NCBI RefSeq assembly: GCF_030580865.1
Contig: NZ_JAUQSY010000003.1
Span: 248,001 to 312,000, forward strand
DNA: 64,000 nt
Direction: 5' to 3'
Origin: Hymenobacter aranciens
GTDB taxonomy: Bacteria > Bacteroidota > Bacteroidia > Cytophagales > Hymenobacteraceae
Shown here: piece after piece, positions 8,324-16,928 of the stretch
Position numbering within the stretch: position 1 is the stretch's first letter
Layout: each line of letters begins with the position of its first letter
Notes under the pieces: model-generated
Database searches by the model: none
What the model was told of the DNA's origin: nothing
The model's input: only the letters and a program-made list of their open reading frames with translations
Position numbers and translations under genes: made by a program

Positions 8324-10060
8324 TTGGCCTTTTCACTTTTGCCGACCACGACTACTTCACGCCGTTTTTCGCCGCTGCTGCTGGCTATTCTGAGTCTGCT
8401 GCTGCTGCTGTTGCCCTTTGCCCTGTTGCGGCAGCACAGCTACTTCACCATCGACGATAGCCTCGACTCCGACGTCAGCGTGTATTATCTGCTGAATAAG
8501 TTTCGGGTGGCGCTGGATTTTCGGCCCGGAATCGTAGTGCCTCCGGTGATGAATGGCTTGCCGCGTAATGCCATGCGCACGGGTATTTGCCTGACCAACA
8601 TTCCGTATGCCCTGCTGCCGACCTGGGCCGCTTACATCACCAACCAAGTGCTGGTGCGGCTGGCGGGTCTGCTAGGGATGTACGGCTTGCTGGTGGGTCC
8701 CTGGCAGTTGGGCCGGCAGCGTGGGCTGGCTGCGGCGCTGGCGCTGGCCTGGGCCACGCTGCCCGCTTACACCATTTTCGGCGCCACGGTGCTGGGCCAA
8801 CCAGCACTTTTGCTGGCATTTCTGGAGTTGCGGCGCGGGGCGGCCCGTTGGTGGCACTGGCTGCTGATTGTGCTGTTTGCCGGCTGGAGTACGTTTGCTT
8901 TCATTGGGCCGTTTGCGCTGTTGGCCTTGGGCGGCCTGCTGCTATGGGACTGGTGGCGCACCCGGCAACTCAACTGGCGCTTGGCCGCGGGAATAGTGGT
9001 GCTGGTGCTGGCTTCGGTAGTGGCGGAGTGGCCTATTTTCTATTCCTTGCTCATTGCCAAGCAGTTTGTACCCCATCGGCTGGAATTTGATTTCAGCCGC
9101 CTGGCGCCGCTGGGCTGGAAGGCCGGGCTGCGCGGCGTGACGCAATACTTTCTGTTTGGGCAGTATCATGCTAGCCGCTTTCTGCGGGTCAGCGCTTTGC
9201 TGGCCGTGGCGGTGGCGGTGCTGCGCATGCCAGCCGGGCAGCGAATGGTCTCATTGCAGCGCTTCGCGCCGTGGCTGCTGGTGCTGGCCGCGTTGGCCCT
9301 GATAGGCGGCCTCTATCCGCAGGTAATGGCTTGGGTGAAGCTGCATTGGCCTTCCATCAGCGTATTCAATGCGGGGCGCTTCTACTTTTTAGGTCCGCTG
9401 TTTTTTTTCCTGCTGCTGGCTTTGGCCGTGCGCGATTTGCCGCGCCGCTGGCAGCTTGCGATAGTGGGTTTGCAGCTGTTTACTGGCTTGGCAATGAACA
9501 CCGAATGGGTTAATAACCTCCGCATCCTGGCCGGGCGTGCCCGGCCGCACGACCCCAGCTACGAGGCCTATGAAGCCCCGGCACTGTTTCAGGAAATCCA
9601 GCAACATATCCGCCAGCAAACCGGCCTGGTACCCAGCCAATACCGGGTGGCCTGTCTGGGCATGGCGCCCGGCGTGGCCCAGCTCAACAATTTCTATACC
9701 CTCGATTCTTATCAGAATTATTACCCGCTGACCTACAAGCGACAATTCCGCCCCATCATTGCCGGGGAGCTGGCTAAAAGCCAGGAGTTGAGTAACTACT
9801 ACGATGCCTGGGGCAGCCGCTGCTATCTTTTCTCGGCTGAGCTGGGCCGGGATTTTCAGGTGGGAGCCTACCAGCAGCGGGTGGTGCAGGATTTGGCGTT
9901 CGATATGCCCGCTTTCCGGGGAATGGGGGGGCAATACGTGCTGTCGGCCGTCCGGCTGGCTACGCCGCAACGGAGTGGCTTACGGTTGGTGCGGGTTTTT
10001 GCACGGTCCGGTGCCTATTGGCGTATCTGGCTGTATGAGCTTGATAGTCAAAAAAAGTAG
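8324..10060 (+). CDS. Polytopic membrane protein, DUF6044 (YkoS)-like
   Basis: About 578 residues with some ten hydrophobic segments. After the first helix comes TIDDSLDSDVSVYYLLNKFR, then PPVMNGLPRNAM and a YITNQVLVRLAG stretch, a pattern I associate with DUF6044/YkoS proteins. These resemble GT-C type glycosyltransferases in layout, with acidic residues in the first external loop, but no activity is known to me. It lies 92 bp before a dolichol-phosphate-type glycosyltransferase, which suggests that the pair builds or transfers a lipid-linked sugar. The start is a TTG (8324 or 8339); there is no ATG near the N-terminus. Confidence 0.65.
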   Translation: MAFSLLPTTTTSRRFSPLLLAILSLLLLLLPFALLRQHSYFTIDDSLDSDVSVYYLLNKFRVALDFRPGIVVPPVMNGLPRNAMRTGICLTNIPYALLPTWAAYITNQVLVRLAGLLGMYGLLVGPWQLGRQRGLAAALALAWATLPAYTIFGATVLGQPALLLAFLELRRGAARWWHWLLIVLFAGWSTFAFIGPFALLALGGLLLWDWWRTRQLNWRLAAGIVVLVLASVVAEWPIFYSLLIAKQFVPHRLEFDFSRLAPLGWKAGLRGVTQYFLFGQYHASRFLRVSALLAVAVAVLRMPAGQRMVSLQRFAPWLLVLAALALIGGLYPQVMAWVKLHWPSISVFNAGRFYFLGPLFFFLLLALAVRDLPRRWQLAIVGLQLFTGLAMNTEWVNNLRILAGRARPHDPSYEAYEAPALFQEIQQHIRQQTGLVPSQYRVACLGMAPGVAQLNNFYTLDSYQNYYPLTYKRQFRPIIAGELAKSQELSNYYDAWGSRCYLFSAELGRDFQVGAYQQRVVQDLAFDMPAFRGMGGQYVLSAVRLATPQRSGLRLVRVFARSGAYWRIWLYELDSQKK

Positions 10061-10140
10061 CCGGCCTGGGAAAGGCGTCGGCCCGCAGCTTCGTGCCTCT
10101 GCCGCCAGCAAGTGGTGGCTGGTAGCCTGCGTGCCGCCGC

Positions 10141-10148
10141 TATCTTTG
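10141..10148 (+). promoter_or_regulatory. -7 box TATCTTTG immediately before the glycosyltransferase
   Basis: An exact TAnnTTTG box ends 4 nt before the first ATG (10153). Transcription would start at or inside the start codon region, so the message may be leaderless or start at ATG 10156. Confidence 0.4.
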
Positions 10149-10152
10149 GCTG

Positions 10153-11112
10153 ATGATGCCTGCTGACAACACTGCCACTCCGGCGCTTTTACTATCGGTC
10201 GTAGTGCCCGTCTTCAATGAAGAAGGACTCATTGACACGCTGGTAGCGCGTTGTCTGGCAGCGTTGAGCAGCATCACGGCCGACTTCGAGCTGATTTGCG
10301 TCGATGATGGGAGCCGCGACCGCACCCTCGACCAGCTACTGGCCTGGCGCCAGCGCGACAGCCGCCTGAAAGTGCTGGCCCTCTCGCGCAACTTCGGCCA
10401 CCAGGCCGCCTACACGGCCGGCCTGCACGCCGCCCGTGGCCAGTACGTAGCCATGATGGACGGCGACCTGCAGGACCCGCCCGAGCTTTTGCCGCAGATG
10501 TATGAGCAACTACGCCACGACCAGCACGACATCGCCTATGGCCAGCGCACTGACCGCGCCGAAAGCTGGGGCCGCCGCTTGCTTATCGGCGCGTTTCATC
10601 GCATCTTCCGGGGCTTCTCCCGGCTAAAGGAGGTTGACAACGTGGGTAATTTCTCGATGCTCAACCGACGGGCCCTCAATGCTTTTTTGTCGTTGCAGGA
10701 GAAAAACCGCTACCTGCCCGGGCTGCGCTCCTTTATCGGCTACCGGCAGGTGGGTGTACCTTATGCCCGCCAGCCGCGCCACGATGGCACGCTACCCAAA
10801 ATGTCGCACGGCCGCCTGCTGAAGCTGGCGCTGGATGCCTTGTTTTCGTTTTCCGATTTGCCCATCAAAATCTGCCTGTATAGCGGGCTGGTGGGCATGC
10901 TGGTGTTTTTGGCGGCCGGTATTTATGTAGTGGCCAGCAAGATGCTAGGTGTTGCGCCGTTCGGCTGGTCGTCGTTGGGCTTGAGTATCTATTTCGTAGG
11001 CTCCATTCAGCTGCTGTTTCTGGGCATTCTGGGCGAGTATGTGTTTCGCATCTACCGCGAAAACCAGAATCGGCCGCTGTATTTCGTGCAGCGGTATTAT
11101 GATGAGCAGTAG
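10153..11112 (+). CDS. Family 2 glycosyltransferase, GtrB/DPM1-like, with two C-terminal membrane helices
   Basis: 319 residues. The GT-A domain begins SVVVPVFNEEG and has ICVDDGSRD, ALSRNFGHQAAYTAG and the metal-binding MMDGDLQDPPELLP. The C-terminus has two membrane segments (about 228-252 and 263-287), as in the polyprenyl-phosphate glucose/mannose synthases of the GtrB/ArnC group. It probably moves a sugar from a nucleotide donor to undecaprenyl phosphate at the inner membrane, supplying the preceding DUF6044-like membrane protein. It converges with tilS, with only 40 bp between the stops. Confidence 0.88.
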   Translation: MMPADNTATPALLLSVVVPVFNEEGLIDTLVARCLAALSSITADFELICVDDGSRDRTLDQLLAWRQRDSRLKVLALSRNFGHQAAYTAGLHAARGQYVAMMDGDLQDPPELLPQMYEQLRHDQHDIAYGQRTDRAESWGRRLLIGAFHRIFRGFSRLKEVDNVGNFSMLNRRALNAFLSLQEKNRYLPGLRSFIGYRQVGVPYARQPRHDGTLPKMSHGRLLKLALDALFSFSDLPIKICLYSGLVGMLVFLAAGIYVVASKMLGVAPFGWSSLGLSIYFVGSIQLLFLGILGEYVFRIYRENQNRPLYFVQRYYDEQ

Positions 11113-11152
11113 GGCAGTTAGCAAGACGTGCTTTTTTGCTAGTTGTTGCCCT

Positions 11153-12481
11153 TTACATCCGCTGCACCGTCAGCACCCGCGCCGTTTCCTCGCTCACCCG
11201 GAACCGCTCGTCGGGCCGGAAGCCGATAACCCAGGCAATTTTACCATCGCCCGATACCAGCACCTGCACCTGGCTTTTGAGGTTGAGCGGCACCTTCTGG
11301 TCGATGAGAAAGTCGCTGAGCTTCTTCTTGCCTTTCAGGCCGATAGGCATAAACCAGTCGCCCTCCTGCCAAGGTCGCACCGTGAGCGGAAACTTCAGCT
11401 TGTCGGCATCGAGCGCCGCCACGGCCTTGCCGCGCGGAATTTCCAGCCCGGCCGCCTCGTGCAGATTCAGCCGCAGGTGCAGGCCGTCGATTTTCAGCAC
11501 TTCCTGCCCGGCGCTGATTTGCACGGTGCCGAATTTCTGCAGGCTGCGCGGTGTAATAACCAGCTGCTCGCGGTCCTTCACCAGCCGGTGAGTGGGCGAG
11601 TCGAAGCGCCGGCCCGGCTCGGCCCCGAAGGCGGCCACAATGTCTTTCACCATGGGGTAGCTGAAGCCGAAGGGACGCAGTAACTCGTGCAATACCAGTG
11701 CGGTGGCGGCCGTGCGCTGTAGCACGCGAGTGTCGAGGTAAGTAATTTCGGACTCGTCGCGGCGGGCCTGGGCGGCGGTGTCGGCCACGTACTGGCGCAC
11801 GATTTCCTCGGCGCCGCCCACGCGCTCGGCGGTCAGGGCCATGGTGTGGTCGAGGTTGGGGTTGATTTCGCGCAGCACGGGCAGCACCTCGTGGCGCAGC
11901 AGGTTGCGCTGGTACACCGGGCTGTCGTTGCTGTCGTCTTCGCGCCAGATGAGGCGGTTTTCGACCAGGTAGTCGTGCAAATCGTCGCGCCCAACGCCTA
12001 GTAGCGGGCGCACTACGTGGCCATTTTTGGCCCGAATGCCGTGTAAACCCGCCAGCCCGGTGCCGTGCGTGAGGTTGAGCAGCATGGTTTCGGCTGCATC
12101 GCGCTGGTGGTGGGCAGTGGCCACGTAGCGCAGGCCCTCGCGCTGCCGCACCTGCTCAAACCAGCGGTAGCGCAGCAGCCGCGCCGCCATCTGCGTCGAA
12201 ATACCTTCCTGCTCAGCAAATTCCTTGGTCTGGAAGAACTCGGCGAAATACGGCACGTCGTACTGCTTGGCGAGCTTGCGCACGAACTGCTCGTCGGCAT
12301 CGGCATCGTCGCCACGCAGGCCGAAATGGCAGTGCGCCACGGCCAGCTGCACGCCCAGGCGGTGCAGCACATGGAGCAGCACCACCGAGTCGAGCCCGCC
12401 ACTGACGGCCACCAGAATGGAGTCGGATTCCAGGGAAAAAAGGTCGTGGTCCTGAATGAACCGGCGAATAACATCGAGCAT
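11153..12481 (-). CDS. tilS: tRNA(Ile)-lysidine synthase TilS
   Basis: 442 residues. The N-terminal PP-loop ATPase motif SGGLDS (residues 27-32) is followed by AHCHFGLRGDDADAD and the TAHHQRDAAETMLLNL region. A middle domain and a C-terminal TilS substrate-binding domain (RPWQEGDWFMPIGLKGKKKL) complete the usual long form. It adds lysine to C34 of the AUA-reading tRNA(Ile), an essential step in decoding. A near-consensus promoter box (CATCTTTG, minus strand) lies about 40 bp upstream. Confidence 0.94.
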   Translation of the reverse strand: MLDVIRRFIQDHDLFSLESDSILVAVSGGLDSVVLLHVLHRLGVQLAVAHCHFGLRGDDADADEQFVRKLAKQYDVPYFAEFFQTKEFAEQEGISTQMAARLLRYRWFEQVRQREGLRYVATAHHQRDAAETMLLNLTHGTGLAGLHGIRAKNGHVVRPLLGVGRDDLHDYLVENRLIWREDDSNDSPVYQRNLLRHEVLPVLREINPNLDHTMALTAERVGGAEEIVRQYVADTAAQARRDESEITYLDTRVLQRTAATALVLHELLRPFGFSYPMVKDIVAAFGAEPGRRFDSPTHRLVKDREQLVITPRSLQKFGTVQISAGQEVLKIDGLHLRLNLHEAAGLEIPRGKAVAALDADKLKFPLTVRPWQEGDWFMPIGLKGKKKLSDFLIDQKVPLNLKSQVQVLVSGDGKIAWVIGFRPDERFRVSEETARVLTVQRM

Positions 12482-12910
12482 GGCAGAAGGGGAGGCCCGT
12501 AGCGGGCCCTACGGTGCAAAGATGGCGCGCCGGGGCCCTATTGCCGGATGGCTGACCGTGCTGCTGCTGCCAGCCGCTCCCGGGCAACAGCTCTTCAGGC
12601 GTTGCCCCAATCATTAGTCGCACCGATAACGAAGCCTGTTTTACAAACTCAGCAATAAAGAATATTATCTCCTCCATTGAGAATTTTTTAGCACAGCCGT
12701 AAGCCGAAAATCAACTTGGCCGGTTAGCCAAGTAGCTGACTGTGTAGCGCGAATACGGCCAGCGGGCGCCAAGCCCGTCGGCCAGCCTCCGGAAAGGTGT
12801 AGCAACCATGAAGTGGTTCGAAAAATTGTGTGCTACTTGGGAGCAATAAGCCCTTGTATTTATTGCTTTACCTTATTCCCATTTACACTTTCTCTCACTG
12901 CTTCCCCCCT
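12482..12910. other. Gene-free gap between tilS and the LuxR-type gene
   Basis: About 430 bp with no credible gene. The first 40 bp hold the tilS upstream region. The last 150 bp are AT-rich and probably hold the promoter of the LuxR-type gene. No repeat or RNA structure stood out. Confidence 0.5.
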
Positions 12911-13579
12911 ATGACTAATGCTGAAATTATTACCCAAAGAGTAGCCGAAATTGCCATCAACGCCGACCAGCAGCCGGGCGTCATTGTTGTTATCAACCTG
13001 CAGACCCGGAGCGTGGAATATATGTCGCCGAGGGGTCTGCATCTGCTGGAAACCACAATGGAAGAGCTGTTCGCAATGGGCCCGGCTTACCACGAGCGGT
13101 TTTTCTGCCCCAACGAAACCGACAACTACATGCCCAAGATATGGGATGTTATGGAGCGGCGGGACTTTCGAGCCATCGTATCGTTTTTCCAGCAGGTGCG
13201 CACCAATCAATCGATGGGGTGGAGCTGGTACTTTTCCTCGGCGCGGCTGCTGGCCTGCGACGAAGCCAATCAGCCGCTGCTTCTTCTCAACTTTTCCTGC
13301 CCCGTGGATGTCGATAGCAACATCACCGCCAAGGTGCAGCGCCTGCTCGACGAAAACAACTTCCTGCGTCAGCACAGCACCATCTACGCCCGCCTCACCC
13401 CCCGCGAGCGGCTGGTACTGAAGGGCCTGGCCCTGGGCGAAACCTCGGCCGAAACGGCACAGTACCTGTTTATTTCGATGCAGACCGTGGAGACGCACCG
13501 GCGCAACCTCCGGCAGAAGCTGGGTGTGACGTCGACGTTCGAGCTGGGCCAGTATGCCCGGGCCTTCGATTTGATTTGA
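12911..13579 (+). CDS. LuxR-type transcriptional regulator with PAS-like sensor domain
   Basis: 222 residues. The C-terminal 65 residues form a LuxR/GerE helix-turn-helix: LTPRERLVLKGLALGETSAE, then a helix ending in VETHRRNLRQKLGV. The first 140 residues look like a PAS fold (INLQTRSVEYMSPRGLHLL and a central beta-rich part), so it probably senses a small ligand or state without a phospho-receiver. The ATG at 12911 was preferred to a GTG at 12830 that would add a hydrophobic stretch. Target genes are unknown; the OstA-like gene follows on the same strand. Confidence 0.8.
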   Translation: MTNAEIITQRVAEIAINADQQPGVIVVINLQTRSVEYMSPRGLHLLETTMEELFAMGPAYHERFFCPNETDNYMPKIWDVMERRDFRAIVSFFQQVRTNQSMGWSWYFSSARLLACDEANQPLLLLNFSCPVDVDSNITAKVQRLLDENNFLRQHSTIYARLTPRERLVLKGLALGETSAETAQYLFISMQTVETHRRNLRQKLGVTSTFELGQYARAFDLI

Positions 13580-13612
13580 GCGGAAATCCAGCTCAGGGCT
13601 GGCGGGTTGGCG

Positions 13613-13659
13613 GGTAGGGCATGAAAAAACGAGCATCCTCGTTGAGTGCCCTACCTTTG
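13613..13659 (+). promoter_or_regulatory. Promoter of the OstA-like gene overlapping a hairpin
   Basis: TACCTTTG (13652-13659) lies 9 nt before the ATG. Its first bases are the right arm of a perfect 9-bp inverted repeat (GGTAGGGCA at 13613 with TGCCCTACC at 13647) enclosing a second stem AACGAG/CTCGTT. The hairpin may end the upstream LuxR transcript or act as an operator. Confidence 0.45.
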
Positions 13660-13667
13660 TCCTTTCA

Positions 13668-15494
13668 ATGCCCTTGTTCCGCGTCTTAGTTTTCTTACAA
13701 CTGCTGCTCCCGCTCACGGCGTGGGCACAACAGCCTGCCGCCCGACCCAAAACGGTCAGCGCGCCGGCTATTTTGCCGAAAAACACTCCAGCTGCTGCAG
13801 CGGGCCAGCCCGGCGGCCCACCCGTTGTCAAAGGTTCGCGCATCGAGCTGCTGCCCGGCACCCGAGAGCTCGTCGGCGGGGTGTTCAACGGGGTGAAAAT
13901 CCGCAAGCTACTGGGCAACGTGAGCTTCCGGCAGGACGACGCTTTTCTGTACTGCGACTCGGCCTACCAGTACCTCGAACGCAATGAGGTAGAGGCTTTC
14001 AGCAATGTGCGCATGGTGCAAAACGACACCATGACCATCACCGGCGACCATGGTTTCTACGACGGCGACCGTCGCCTGGCCCGCATGACCGGCAACGTGG
14101 TGATGCGCGACCCGCGCATGACGCTGACCACCCCCACCCTCGATTACGACCTGACCAACAAAACCGCCACCTACAATTCCGGTGGCCATCTCACCGACCC
14201 CCAGAATACCCTCGACAGCCAGCAAGGCTTCTACGATACCAATTCCAAGGTATTCGTATTCAAGAAGAACGTGCATTTGGTGACACCCGACTCGGAGCTG
14301 AACAACGACACGCTACGCTACAACACCATCACCAAAATTGCCTATTTCAACGGCCCCACGCGCATCAAGGGCAAGCAGGGCAACCTTTATGCCGAAGTTG
14401 GTAATTACAATACAATTACGCGAGTTTCCGACTTTCAGAAAAACGCCAAAATCGACACCAAGGACTATCTGCTGGGCGGCGACAAGCTGGTGTATGACGA
14501 GTTGAAGCTCTATGGCCTTGCCACCGGCCACGTCAACCTGGTTTCCAAAAAAGATAACATCACCCTGCGCGGCGACGTGGGCCGCTACTGGCGCGGTCTG
14601 GGCCGCACCAAGCTCTACGGTGGCCGCCCCGTGGTGCGCAATATCACCGATAAAGACACGCTTTACCTGGCCGCCGACACCTTGCTGAGCGTAGAAGCCC
14701 GCCCGGCGCTCAAGAAAGCCGTGGCCCAGCGCGAAGTGCTTTATGCTTGGCCCAAGGTGCAGATTTTCAGGGGTAATTTGCAAGGTCGCTGCGACTCGCT
14801 GACCTACGACCGTCAGGACAGTATCATCTACCTCAACCGCGACCCGGTGCTGTGGCAGGCCAAAAACCAGCTCACCGCCGACTCGATGGAGCTGCGCCAG
14901 AAGCGTGGCAAAGTTGACCAGATGCGCCTCTACGCCAACTCGTTCATTGTGGGGCAGGATACACTGCTGAACTTCAACCAGGTGAAGGGGCGCAATATGG
15001 TGGCCTATTTCCGCGACAACCGCATTGCGCGCGTCGATGTACTGGGCAATGCCGAAAGCATCTACTACGCTCTCGACAACGATACTGCCACCACGGGCAT
15101 GAACAAGGCCGTGTCGGCCAACATGGTGATGCGCTTCGCTGAAAACAAGCTCAAAACCATTTCTTTTCTCACGAATCCCGACGCCAGCTTTATCCCGCCG
15201 CACGAACTAAAAGCGCCCGACCAACGCCTGAAAGGTTACACCTGGCGCCCCACGGAACGCCCCACCCGGCGCACTGTGTTAGGCAAACAGTTCGACGACC
15301 GGCCCAAGCCAAAGGCTAAACCTAAAGCCAAGCCGAAACCGACGAAGAAAACTACCAAAAAGAAGCCGACGCCTGCCGTCAAAAAGCCCGTCAAAACCCC
15401 GCCGAAACCCGGCACACCGCTTGCCAAACCAGGCACTCCCGCCGTGAAAACGTCGCCGCCCGTCAAAATTCCTGTGCGCACCGGGCCAAAATAG
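13668..15494 (+). CDS. OstA-like (LptA/LptD N-terminal domain) envelope protein
   Basis: 608 residues with a signal peptide (LLPLTAWAQQ). The body is a long series of beta-jellyroll strands of the OstA type, with repeated patterns such as FLYCDSAYQYLERNEVEAF, MTITGDHGFYDGD and NDTLRYNTITKIAYFNGPT. This family carries lipopolysaccharide across the periplasm or forms the N-terminal part of LptD. The last 90 residues are a basic Lys/Pro-rich tail (KPKAKPKAKPKPTKK). It stands upstream of bamD, so this stretch groups outer-membrane assembly genes. Confidence 0.85.
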   Translation: MPLFRVLVFLQLLLPLTAWAQQPAARPKTVSAPAILPKNTPAAAAGQPGGPPVVKGSRIELLPGTRELVGGVFNGVKIRKLLGNVSFRQDDAFLYCDSAYQYLERNEVEAFSNVRMVQNDTMTITGDHGFYDGDRRLARMTGNVVMRDPRMTLTTPTLDYDLTNKTATYNSGGHLTDPQNTLDSQQGFYDTNSKVFVFKKNVHLVTPDSELNNDTLRYNTITKIAYFNGPTRIKGKQGNLYAEVGNYNTITRVSDFQKNAKIDTKDYLLGGDKLVYDELKLYGLATGHVNLVSKKDNITLRGDVGRYWRGLGRTKLYGGRPVVRNITDKDTLYLAADTLLSVEARPALKKAVAQREVLYAWPKVQIFRGNLQGRCDSLTYDRQDSIIYLNRDPVLWQAKNQLTADSMELRQKRGKVDQMRLYANSFIVGQDTLLNFNQVKGRNMVAYFRDNRIARVDVLGNAESIYYALDNDTATTGMNKAVSANMVMRFAENKLKTISFLTNPDASFIPPHELKAPDQRLKGYTWRPTERPTRRTVLGKQFDDRPKPKAKPKAKPKPTKKTTKKKPTPAVKKPVKTPPKPGTPLAKPGTPAVKTSPPVKIPVRTGPK

Positions 15495-15562
15495 TGGCTG
15501 CAACCATTAAGCCATATTCAACGCTCCTGCCTGGGACGAGGCCAACGGACTTCGCTAGATGC

Positions 15563-15593
15563 TTGCCTTCACCGGCTCAATTTGTTACCTTTG
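15563..15593 (+). promoter_or_regulatory. bamD promoter, TTG-20-TACCTTTG
   Basis: TTG at 15563-15565, a 20-nt spacer and TACCTTTG at 15586-15593 match the Bacteroidota -33/-7 promoter. The bamD ATG follows 8 nt later, so the leader is very short. This promoter probably drives the bamD-rpoZ-coaBC block. Confidence 0.55.
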
Positions 15594-15601
15594 CACCCCT
15601 T

Positions 15602-16426
15602 ATGCCGATTTCCCGCCTTACGGTTCTGTTCTTGCTTGTTGGTTCGTTGCTTTTGGGCGCGTGTAGCAATGGCTACCAGCGACTTCTGAAAAGCACTGAC
15701 ATTAACAAGAAGTACGAGGCCGCCATCAAGTATTACGACAAGGGCGACTATTTCCGCTCCGGCACCCTGCTTGAAGAACTGATTCCGCTGCTGAAAGGCC
15801 GTCCCGAGGCCGAAAAAGCCCAGTTCTACTTCGCCAATACCAATTACAAGCAGCACAACTATATTCTGAGTGCTCACTATTTCAAGCAGTTCATCGATAC
15901 GTACCCGAACTCGCCCTTCGCCGAAGAAGCCGCTTTTCTACATGCCAAGTCGCTGTTCCGTGACTCGCCGGAAGCTGAACTGGACCAGACTAACACGATT
16001 TCGGCCCTCGAATCCATCCAGGATTTTCTGAACCGCTACCCCGCCAGCACCTTCCGCCAGGAAACGGAAAATATGTCGCAGGAGCTACAGAAAAAGCTGG
16101 AAAACAAAGCCTTCAGTAGCGCCCGTCTCTACTACCAGCTTCGCTATAACCAGGCTGCAGTAGTGGCTCTGGGTAATTTCGAACAGCAGTACCCTGCCTC
16201 GGCCTTTGGTGAAGAGGCTGACTATCTGCGCGTCGTAGCCCAACACGCCTGGGCCAAGGAAAGCGTGGAAGAAAAACAGCGCGAGCGTTACCTGGAGGTG
16301 GTGGCCTTGTATCAGCACTTCATCGACGCTTTCCCCAAAAGCAAAAACATTAAAGCTGCCGAAGCCCTTTACGACGACAGCCGCGCCCATCTGGAAAAAC
16401 TGAAGCCTGCAGCCGTAGCTAACTAA
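15602..16426 (+). CDS. bamD: Outer membrane protein assembly factor BamD (lipoprotein)
   Basis: 274 residues. A lipoprotein signal peptide ends LLLGACSN, with Cys as the lipidation site. TPR-like helical repeats follow (KYEAAIKYYDKGDYFRSGTL, FAEEAAFLHAKSLFR, YPASTFRQETENM). BamD is the essential lipoprotein partner of BamA that helps fold outer-membrane beta-barrels. The ATG at 15602 sits directly behind a good promoter. In this phylum the order bamD, rpoZ, coaBC, DUF4835, recN is common, and it is kept here. Confidence 0.93.
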   Translation: MPISRLTVLFLLVGSLLLGACSNGYQRLLKSTDINKKYEAAIKYYDKGDYFRSGTLLEELIPLLKGRPEAEKAQFYFANTNYKQHNYILSAHYFKQFIDTYPNSPFAEEAAFLHAKSLFRDSPEAELDQTNTISALESIQDFLNRYPASTFRQETENMSQELQKKLENKAFSSARLYYQLRYNQAAVVALGNFEQQYPASAFGEEADYLRVVAQHAWAKESVEEKQRERYLEVVALYQHFIDAFPKSKNIKAAEALYDDSRAHLEKLKPAAVAN

Positions 16427-16498
16427 ATTGTTGCCTGTCAGCGGCTGATTGAAAAATCAGGCCGGTACCTAACATAGAAACTCTACTTTACGCATCCC

Positions 16499-16846
16499 AT
16501 GAAAAATACTCCCACCGGGCCTTCGAGCTCCATCATCACACGCAACGTGGTTGACCTCGCCGGCGACAACGGCAACGTGTACGAGGCTATTTCGGTTATT
16601 TCGAAGCGCGCCAACCAGCTGTCGCTGAAGCTGAAAGAAGAGCTGAACGAGCGTCTGGCCGAGTTTGCTTCCACCGTCGACAACCTCGAAGAGGTGTTCG
16701 AAAACCGCGAGCAAATCGAGGTATCGAAGCAGTACGAGCGTATGCCCAAGCCCACCAGTCTCGCCATCGAGGAGTTTATTCAGGGCAAGGTATACTTCGA
16801 AACTCCTGAGCCGGAAATCGTTCCGATTCCCCGCGACCTGTTCTAG
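16499..16846 (+). CDS. rpoZ: RNA polymerase omega-like subunit (Rpb6 family)
   Basis: 115 residues, the size of the Bacteroidota omega subunit. The core reads SSIITRNVVDLAGDNGNVYE and AISVISKRANQLSLKLKEEL, the helix that grips the beta-prime C-terminus, and ends with an acidic tail. It stabilises RNA polymerase assembly. It lies 72 bp after bamD and just before coaBC. Confidence 0.88.
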   Translation: MKNTPTGPSSSIITRNVVDLAGDNGNVYEAISVISKRANQLSLKLKEELNERLAEFASTVDNLEEVFENREQIEVSKQYERMPKPTSLAIEEFIQGKVYFETPEPEIVPIPRDLF

Positions 16847-16854
16847 GGTTCCTG

Positions 16855-16928
16855 GTTTCTAGTTGCTGGTTTTAAGTTGAATCAGAGGTTTTTCGCTAAA
16901 GGATGACTGCTAACCAGCAACTAGAAAC
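16855..16928. repeat. 17-bp perfect inverted repeat spanning the coaC start
   Basis: GTTTCTAGTTGCTGGTT (16855-16871) is exactly complementary to 16912-16928, with a 40-nt spacer. The right arm lies inside the reading frame and encodes part of NQQLETSNRQP, so the N-terminus of CoaC comes from repeat DNA. It belongs with the other intergenic inverted repeats of this window. Confidence 0.75.

Noticed and set aside
12213..12677. Minus-strand frame overlapping the tilS start
   Set aside because: It lies in a different frame from tilS and its second half is the Ala/Arg-rich shadow of tilS.
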